Assembly (NCBI RefSeq): GCF_009884975.1
Contig: NZ_CP041970.1
Coordinates: forward strand, 1,674,001 to 1,738,000
DNA from: Acinetobacter dispersus
GTDB lineage: Bacteria > Pseudomonadota > Gammaproteobacteria > Pseudomonadales > Moraxellaceae
Direction: 5' to 3'
DNA: 64,000 nt
Numbering within the stretch: position 1 is the first letter of the stretch; each line of letters starts with the position of its first letter. Below the pieces are notes generated by a model. The model did no database searches. It saw only the letters and a list, made by a program, of their open reading frames with translations, and was not told where the DNA came from. Shown in pieces: positions 58,911 to 64,000 of this stretch. Both the position numbers and the translations under genes were made by a program.

Positions 58911-58986
58911 TCTCCCATAGCTCAGTCGGTAGAGCGACGGACTGTTAATCCGCAGGTCCCTGGTTCGAGCCCAGGTGGGAGAGCCA
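58911..58986 (+). tRNA. tRNA-Asn (anticodon GTT), second copy
   Basis: A 76-base tRNA with encoded CCA and acceptor stem TCTCCCA / TGGGAGA. Relative to the first copy, the sixth acceptor pair is C-G instead of A-T, changed on both sides so pairing is kept. The anticodon and all loops are the same. Both copies share one promoter and one terminator. Confidence 0.97.
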
Positions 58987-58992
58987 AGATTC

Positions 58993-59027
58993 TAAAAAGC
59001 CCTGATCATTAATCAGGGCTTTTTTTA
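58993..59027 (+). terminator. Terminator after the tRNA pair
   Basis: AAAAAGCCCTGAT / ATCAGGGCTTTTT stem with a short loop and T-run, about 7 bases past the second tRNA. Confidence 0.9.
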
Positions 59028-59044
59028 TACGCACAAATTAATAT

Positions 59045-59725
59045 TTAGTTTGATCGGAATACTATGGTTATTACCCTTGATTCCAACCCACCAAAAAAAT
59101 CATTCTTCTCAGCATTCGTTAAATTTCTTACAATTGTTGAATGACGAACTGCTTGTCTCGCAGATAGATCAAAAATTCTATTCCCACTACTCTGAAGGGC
59201 CTGTATAGAGTCAATTGTGTTATTTCTTGATATATTAAATCTCACGATATTACTTAAATTTGCACTACCAGTAGGAACTTCCCATAAGCCCATTATTTCT
59301 TTATGAACTTTCTCTTCTATTAATTTACTTCTATCACTTTCTGTTAAAGCTGGATCATCCACCTGATTATCATTAATATAAAATTCGAAGGGTTGCTCGA
59401 CTCTAACAGGATAATATTTACCATTTAACTGATACGGATAAAGACTAGATTTCTTAATTTCAGCCATCACCAAAGTATCTAACTCAACAATACCACTACT
59501 TTTTTTAATTTTTGATGCAACTACTTCCCCTTTCTCATTTACATATATCAAAATATTCAGATCCCTATCTTTACCTTTTAATAAAGAAGGATTAACTAAT
59601 ATTTGCGGTATTTTTTTCCATTTTAAGACATGACGATCAATATTAATAAATTCAATGCTCTTAGCATGAATACCCTCGGACCAAATGCACAATAATACAA
59701 CTATTATTTTTGATAAAAATCTCAT
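59045..59725 (-). CDS. Secreted protein with TonB C-terminal-like domains
   Basis: A 226-residue protein with an N-terminal signal peptide (cleavage near IHAKS). Two segments resemble TonB/TolA C-terminal folds in tandem: about 50-115 (ILIYVNEKGEVVASKIKKSSGIVELDTLVMAEIKKS then PYQLNGKYYPVRVEQPFEF) and about 155-220 (IVRFNISRNNTIDSIQALQSSG; FDLSARQAVRHS). There is no membrane anchor or proline-rich linker, so it is not a standard TonB. It may bind a periplasmic partner; function is unknown. It is a single gene between the tRNA terminator and miaE; AT-rich. Confidence 0.7.
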   Translation of the reverse strand: MRFLSKIIVVLLCIWSEGIHAKSIEFINIDRHVLKWKKIPQILVNPSLLKGKDRDLNILIYVNEKGEVVASKIKKSSGIVELDTLVMAEIKKSSLYPYQLNGKYYPVRVEQPFEFYINDNQVDDPALTESDRSKLIEEKVHKEIMGLWEVPTGSANLSNIVRFNISRNNTIDSIQALQSSGNRIFDLSARQAVRHSTIVRNLTNAEKNDFFGGLESRVITIVFRSN

Positions 59726-59773
59726 TTATAATTCTCAAAGTTGTTATTTTTATATCCCCAATTCGCTATCTCA

Positions 59774-60436
59774 TTACGATGAGATAGCGACCTGAGCTGG
59801 CACGCCACTATGAAAGCGGAACGTATCATCTGGACTTAAAATCAGATTTTTTTCCACTTCACGAATATGCTCGATGCGGTGCTGGATCGTCTCTTCTGGA
59901 TCTTTAAGCTTCGCTGTTTTTGCAACATCCAAAGCTAAAGCCAGATAATCCTCAAAATGACGAGATTCAGACTTAAGCAAGTAGCGGTAGTAACGCCCCA
60001 GCTCATCGTCCACAATCGGTGCTAGCGCATAGAAACGCTCACACGAGCGTGCTTCGACAAATGCACCAATAATCATCACATCAATTAGAGCCTCAGGCTC
60101 ATAAGTACGGATCTCTTTCCGCAATCCACCTGCATAGCGCCCTGCACTCAAACCCTTCCACTCTTGGCCGCGTTTGTTCATGAATTCCAAAACCTGCTCA
60201 TAATGCAGCATTTCTTCACGCACCAATTGCGCCAATTTCACTTGCAGGTCCGTAAAGAAACTATAGCGGAACATCAAGTTCATTGCTGTACTCGCTGCTT
60301 TTTTCTCACAGTTAGCATGGTCTTGCATTAAGATGTCCAGATTATTAATGGCTTCATCTAACCACGCCCGAGGAGTCGTACAACCCAAAAATGCGATGAC
60401 AGGTTGCATCAACTCATCATAATTTACACTACTCAT
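59774..60436 (-). CDS. miaE: tRNA-(ms2io6A) hydroxylase
   Basis: Di-iron mono-oxygenase that hydroxylates ms2i6A37 of tRNAs. The 220-residue protein has the carboxylate-His helices: KKAASTAMNLM early, QLVREEMLHYEQVLEFM, AFVEARSCERFYALAP, and ESRHFEDYLALAL, which supply the Glu and His iron ligands. The ATG at 60436 is preferred over the TTG immediately upstream. pdxJ lies directly upstream (about 5 bases), placing it at the end of the rnc-era-recO-pdxJ-miaE run. Confidence 0.93.
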   Translation of the reverse strand: MSSVNYDELMQPVIAFLGCTTPRAWLDEAINNLDILMQDHANCEKKAASTAMNLMFRYSFFTDLQVKLAQLVREEMLHYEQVLEFMNKRGQEWKGLSAGRYAGGLRKEIRTYEPEALIDVMIIGAFVEARSCERFYALAPIVDDELGRYYRYLLKSESRHFEDYLALALDVAKTAKLKDPEETIQHRIEHIREVEKNLILSPDDTFRFHSGVPAQVAISS

Positions 60437-60440
60437 CAAC

Positions 60441-61169
60441 TTATCTCGCAGCAGCCTGAATCGCTGCTTTCATATCTGTTACTGCTTGAGCCAAACCAAC
60501 AAATACACTATCGGCAATAATTGAGTGTCCGATGTTTAATTCATGAATTTGTGGAATTGCTGCAATCGCGGCAACATTATCCAAATTCAATCCATGCCCA
60601 GCATTCACAACCAAACCTTTTGCCGCTGCATATTCAGCACCTTTGATAATACGAGCTAATTCAGCTTGCTGTTGCTCATCCGTTTCCGCATCTGCATAAG
60701 CACCCGTATGGATCTCAATGGCGGGTGCACCACATGCTACAGCAGCATCAATTTGTGCCAAATCTGCATCGATAAACAAAGACACATTACTACCAATGGC
60801 TTTGAGTGCTTGGGTCGCTGCTTTAACTTTTTCAAAATGCCCAACTACATCCAAGCCACCTTCGGTTGTCACCTCTTGACGACGTTCAGGTACAAAGCAC
60901 ACATGTTGCGGCTGAATCTCTTTGGCAAATGCAACCATTTCATCAGTCACAGCCAATTCAAGATTCATACGTGTTTTTAACAATGGACGCATGCGACGTA
61001 CATCATCATCTTGTATATGGCGGCGATCTTCACGCAAGTGCAAAGTAATCCCCTCAGCACCTGCCTGTTCACAGACCAAAGCAGCCTGAACTGGATCAGG
61101 GTAAGTTGTACCACGTGCTTGTCTTAATGTCGCAACATGATCAATGTTTACACCCAAGATTGCAGCCAT
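60441..61169 (-). CDS. pdxJ: Pyridoxine 5'-phosphate synthase
   Basis: Condenses 3-amino-1-hydroxyacetone 1-phosphate with DXP to give pyridoxine phosphate. The 242-residue protein keeps [64 protein letters not shown], and [10 protein letters not shown] with [15 protein letters not shown]. It follows recO at 54 bases and is just before miaE. Confidence 0.97.
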   Translation of the reverse strand: MAAILGVNIDHVATLRQARGTTYPDPVQAALVCEQAGAEGITLHLREDRRHIQDDDVRRMRPLLKTRMNLELAVTDEMVAFAKEIQPQHVCFVPERRQEVTTEGGLDVVGHFEKVKAATQALKAIGSNVSLFIDADLAQIDAAVACGAPAIEIHTGAYADAETDEQQQAELARIIKGAEYAAAKGLVVNAGHGLNLDNVAAIAAIPQIHELNIGHSIIADSVFVGLAQAVTDMKAAIQAAAR

Positions 61170-61223
61170 AAAAATATCCTATCGGTTTAGCCCTGAATCA
61201 TTATTTTCAATACATCAGGAATA

Positions 61224-61931
61224 TCAATTTTGTGTACTTTGAATCCAAAGTTGCCGACTCTTCAGCGGCCGATCGCCCAGCAAAGAGCTAATCATTTGAC
61301 GGTATAGTTTACCCAATAATTGCAGCTGTTCGTGAGAAAAATCCTGCCCATCTTCGTAACTTTGCATGGAGGTAATCAATGCACCATCAAGTGTTGAACG
61401 CGAAGCTTGTGAAACTGGTAGAAAGCCATCATTGAGCTGAAATTGATAGTGCTGCGTGACCTGAATGTCTTTTTGGCTCGCATCTACTGAGAAATCAATG
61501 GCATAACCAAGTTCAGGTAATAATACATGCTCAAATTGACGTAAAATTTGTCGAAGAAACAAAGCCGCTTGCTCATGTGTAGCCAATTGCTGTAACAGCG
61601 CGAGAATCAACTGATATTGTTCGAATGTTTGCGGCATCATCTCTTCTAAAGGACACAGTCGCAATAGAATTTCATTTAAATAAAAACCAGCAAAAAATGC
61701 ATCACCATGAAAGAACACAGGTTGATTCAGGATTTCTAATTTGGTGAAATTTTTAAGTTCCGATTTACCCGAAGCTTGCAGACGAATAGGTTGGTATTGC
61801 GGCGGTGGGATCTGCCTTAGAATCCCATCCACCCGACCATATTCTTGGGTAAATAAATGCACAATATGGCTTTTTTCACGATATTTACGGTGATGAATCA
61901 AATAGCCATGCAGGACTTCATTACGCATCAT
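61224..61931 (-). CDS. recO: DNA repair protein RecO
   Basis: Recombination mediator that works with RecR (and RecF) to load RecA onto SSB-coated gaps. The 235-residue protein has the N-terminal OB fold (LHGYLIHHRKYREKSHIVHLFTQEYGRVDGIL) and the helical C-terminal domain. The zinc-binding Cys residues of many RecO are absent, as in several gammaproteobacterial forms. It is preceded by a small lipoprotein gene and era, in the usual rnc-era-recO order. Confidence 0.93.
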   Translation of the reverse strand: MMRNEVLHGYLIHHRKYREKSHIVHLFTQEYGRVDGILRQIPPPQYQPIRLQASGKSELKNFTKLEILNQPVFFHGDAFFAGFYLNEILLRLCPLEEMMPQTFEQYQLILALLQQLATHEQAALFLRQILRQFEHVLLPELGYAIDFSVDASQKDIQVTQHYQFQLNDGFLPVSQASRSTLDGALITSMQSYEDGQDFSHEQLQLLGKLYRQMISSLLGDRPLKSRQLWIQSTQN

Positions 61932-61940
61932 AGAACGATA

Positions 61941-62138
61941 CTAGTCCTTCTTTTTCTCATCCTTTTCTTCATCATCGCCATCAGGAATCACTGCACCAAC
62001 AACCGCAGCAGTCCCTTTAACAACACCTTTAGTGGTCTTATAAGCAACTTTCACAGGTACAGTCACAAGCTTATGAATACAGCCCTGTAACATGAATACA
62101 CATGTCACGATTGCGAGTAAACGGATTGTTGTTTTCAT
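61941..62138 (-). CDS. Small predicted lipoprotein in the era-recO gap
   Basis: A 65-residue protein from the ATG at 62138. Upstream in-frame starts only add a short non-conserved piece; GGA lies about 7 bases before this ATG. Lipobox MLQGC places the acylated Cys at 20. The mature part is short: a hydrophobic VAYKTTKGVVKGTAAVVGAVI stretch and a charged tail (DGDDEEKDEKKKD). NF033756-type small lipoproteins of this shape occur in Acinetobacter, but that family name was recalled, not tested. It is nested between era and recO. Confidence 0.7.
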   Translation of the reverse strand: MKTTIRLLAIVTCVFMLQGCIHKLVTVPVKVAYKTTKGVVKGTAAVVGAVIPDGDDEEKDEKKKD

Positions 62139-62164
62139 ACCTGTTTCCATTGTCAACGAGACAG

Positions 62165-63190
62165 TTAAATATCGCTATAACCTAAGCTTTTAAGTGCACG
62201 CTCATCATCAGACCAACCGCCTTTAACTTTCACCCAAAGCGTCAGCATGATTTTTTGCTCAAACATTTTTTCCATGTCTGCACGTGCATCCATACCAATA
62301 CTTTTCAGCTTCGCACCTTTGTCGCCAATCACAATCGCTTTTTGACCTTGACGCTCTACAAAGATAGTCGCATCAATATAGGTACAAGGTGGTTTTAAAC
62401 GACCTGTTTTTTCATTTACAGCTGCTTCTTCAGTTTTGAATGATTCAATCTGAACCGTTAAATCGTACGGAAGCTCTTCACCCAACTGACGCATAATCTT
62501 CTCACGAATGATTTCACTCGCAAGGAAACGTTCAGAACGATCGGTAATCTGATCTAATGAATACAAAGGTGGTTGATACGGCAGATATTTTTCAATCGTG
62601 TCACGTAAATGATCTAGGTTCGCACCACGTAACGCTGAAACTGGAACAATTTCAGCAAAGTTCATTAACTTAGCACGCTCTCGAATCAGCGGTAAAGCTT
62701 CATTTTTATTTTCGAAGGTATCTAGCTTATTGATCACAAGGATCACAGGCATATCTGCATTTTTAAGTTTTTCCAAAACCAATTCATCGTTTTGAGTCCA
62801 CTTTTGTGCATCAACCACAAATAAAACCAGATTCACATCGCGCAATGCTGAGTGTGCAGCACGGTTCATCATCTTATTGATGGCACGTACTTCTTTTTTA
62901 TGCATCCCAGGGGTATCCACGAATACAGCCTGAGATTTCTCACGTGAATCAATCCCCACGATCTTATGACGTGTGGTTTGTGGCTTACGTGAAGTAATCG
63001 ATAGTTTTTGACCTAGGATGTGATTCATCAAAGTTGACTTGCCCACATTTGGACGGCCAACGATCGCAACAAAACCGCTTTTGAAATCTGAAGGAATTGT
63101 ACTTCCTTGAGAACTAAAAAATTGATCAACTACATTATTGCCATCTTGCTGTTCAGTTGCTTCTGGCTTATTTTCTTCTGAATGAGACAT
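62165..63190 (-). CDS. era: GTPase Era
   Basis: Essential GTPase that matures the 30S subunit through 16S rRNA binding. The 341-residue protein has G1 GRPNVGKST (about 45-53), [10 protein letters not shown] (G3), VINKLD (G4), and SALRGAN (G5), and a C-terminal KH domain with [16 protein letters not shown]. The N-terminus is extended by about 30 residues relative to E. coli Era. It follows rnc by 4 bases. Confidence 0.97.
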   Translation of the reverse strand: MSHSEENKPEATEQQDGNNVVDQFFSSQGSTIPSDFKSGFVAIVGRPNVGKSTLMNHILGQKLSITSRKPQTTRHKIVGIDSREKSQAVFVDTPGMHKKEVRAINKMMNRAAHSALRDVNLVLFVVDAQKWTQNDELVLEKLKNADMPVILVINKLDTFENKNEALPLIRERAKLMNFAEIVPVSALRGANLDHLRDTIEKYLPYQPPLYSLDQITDRSERFLASEIIREKIMRQLGEELPYDLTVQIESFKTEEAAVNEKTGRLKPPCTYIDATIFVERQGQKAIVIGDKGAKLKSIGMDARADMEKMFEQKIMLTLWVKVKGGWSDDERALKSLGYSDI

Positions 63191-63194
63191 CAGG

Positions 63195-63890
63195 TTATTG
63201 CTCCAATAATTTTAAAATCTCTGCCGCTGCCGTTTGTTCGGCAAAACGACGACTTGAGCCCTCGCCTATAATTTTTGGCAATCCCGCTACATCACATTCC
63301 ACTTTGAAATGTTGATTAGGGGCATCACCCTGAATATCTACAACCTCGTAAACTGGGAGAGGTTTTTTACGTGCTTGTAAATACTCTTGCAAACGTGATT
63401 TAGGGTCTTTCAGTTGATCTGTCGGTTCGATATGATCAAGATATGGTTCATACCATTTTAACACAATGCGCTCTAGCAAGTTGAGATCATTACTGTCTAA
63501 ATAAATAGCACCAATAATGGCTTCAACCGTATCAGCCAAAATCGATTCACGGTGATGTCCACCCGATTTTAACTCGCCTGTGCTTAAAATTAATGACCGA
63601 CTCAATTGTAAGTCATTTGCAATTTTCCCCAATGCTTCCTGTCGAACCAAAGTCGCACGCATACGTGTTAAACGACCTTCATTTTCTAGGGGATAGGCAT
63701 TATACAAATAATTTGCAACGATCATCCCTAATAATGCATCGCCTAGAAATTCTAGGCGTTCATAATTATGTTTATGGCTGACTGAGCGATGGGTCAAAGC
63801 CAGTTTTAACAAGTCAAACTGTTTAAACTGGTGACCTATTCGCCCTTGCAGCCGTGTATCATTGAGCTTGTTTTGCAGATTTTTGGTCAA
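63195..63890 (-). CDS. rnc: Ribonuclease III
   Basis: Double-strand-specific endoribonuclease for rRNA and mRNA processing. The 231-residue protein has the signature [43 protein letters not shown], and a C-terminal dsRBD ([29 protein letters not shown]). The best start is the TTG at 63890, giving [11 protein letters not shown] and matching the expected Acinetobacter length; a further in-frame TTG at 63902 adds four residues. The start lies inside the 3' end of the DUF4845 gene, so the two overlap by about 30 bases. Confidence 0.96.
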   Translation of the reverse strand: MTKNLQNKLNDTRLQGRIGHQFKQFDLLKLALTHRSVSHKHNYERLEFLGDALLGMIVANYLYNAYPLENEGRLTRMRATLVRQEALGKIANDLQLSRSLILSTGELKSGGHHRESILADTVEAIIGAIYLDSNDLNLLERIVLKWYEPYLDHIEPTDQLKDPKSRLQEYLQARKKPLPVYEVVDIQGDAPNQHFKVECDVAGLPKIIGEGSSRRFAEQTAAAEILKLLEQ

Positions 63891-64000
63891 AAGTCTTCTC
63901 AAAGGTCATCACTAAACTGATATTCAGCATGAAAGGCTTACGTATTTCATACTTCTTCATCACCACAAGATCGTCTTTATAAGTCACTTGCGCAATATCT
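63859..64000 (-). CDS. DUF4845 domain protein, C-terminal end only (runs off the window)
   Basis: The minus-strand frame from the window edge to the TGA at 63859-63861 gives 46 residues ending [17 protein letters not shown]. The stretch VTYKDDLVVMKKYEIRKPFMLNISL resembles the end of DUF4845 proteins, small membrane proteins that usually sit between lepB and rnc. The rest lies outside the window. It overlaps rnc, implying translational coupling. Confidence 0.7.
   Translation of the reverse strand, partial: DIAQVTYKDDLVVMKKYEIRKPFMLNISLVMTFEKTFDQKSAKQAQ

Overview
The window looks like a stretch of Acinetobacter chromosome (Moraxellaceae, Gammaproteobacteria). It has AT-rich non-coding DNA, many single housekeeping genes whose proteins resemble the Acinetobacter forms (AlaS, CsrA with a long C-terminus, HisZ-PurA, the rnc-era-recO-pdxJ-miaE run), short Acinetobacter-type hypothetical proteins, and strong hairpin-plus-T-run terminators between most units. 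No rRNA, CRISPR array, prophage or complete insertion sequence was seen. The assignment rests on recalled protein similarity, not on a search.

Layout. 0-4.3 kb: a minus-strand transglutaminase / short alpha-E / circularly permuted ATP-grasp operon, divergent from a WYL regulator. 4.3-10 kb: a monooxygenase-fold enzyme, purA-hisZ, an isolated GNAT acetyltransferase, a small coiled-coil membrane protein and a GAPDH/Epd-type dehydrogenase. 10-19 kb: alaS, lysC, csrA, rnhB, a lipoprotein, cytochrome b561, and an adenine-deaminase-like gene next to a purine permease. 19.3-29.7 kb: an accessory metal/redox block with two TonB-dependent receptors, a membrane flavodoxin-reductase, a PepSY membrane protein, an ApbE-DUF2271 fusion and a DUF4198 protein; Fur-box-like sites lie at both ends. 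29.7-33.4 kb: an AraC regulator with a di-iron hydroxylase-type membrane protein, an unrecognised AT-rich lipoprotein and a QacE-like SMR pump. 33.5-42 kb: mnmG, prmA, a zinc-ribbon DUF3426 protein, fis, purH, purD. 42-45 kb: metQ-metN-metI. 45-52 kb: a histone-deacetylase-like gene coupled to an unknown protein, gloB, and a SAH riboswitch ahead of ahcY, followed by metF and rsmE. 52-64 kb: a PAS-GGDEF-EAL protein, maeB, cca, two tRNA-Asn genes, an unusual TonB_C-like protein, then the rnc-era-recO-pdxJ-miaE group (read right to left) with the end of a DUF4845 gene at the window edge.

How parts work together. metQNI imports methionine, while ahcY and metF run the methyl cycle (SAH removal and methyl-THF supply); ahcY sits behind an almost textbook SAH aptamer with a well-placed promoter. 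purA, purH, purD, the deaminase and the purine permease cover purine synthesis and salvage. The 19.3-29.7 kb block reads as outer-membrane uptake of a chelated metal combined with electron delivery across the inner membrane (NADPH to flavodoxin-like protein to PepSY protein, with a flavin transferase), most likely for iron. That is inference from domains, gene order and the Fur-like sites.
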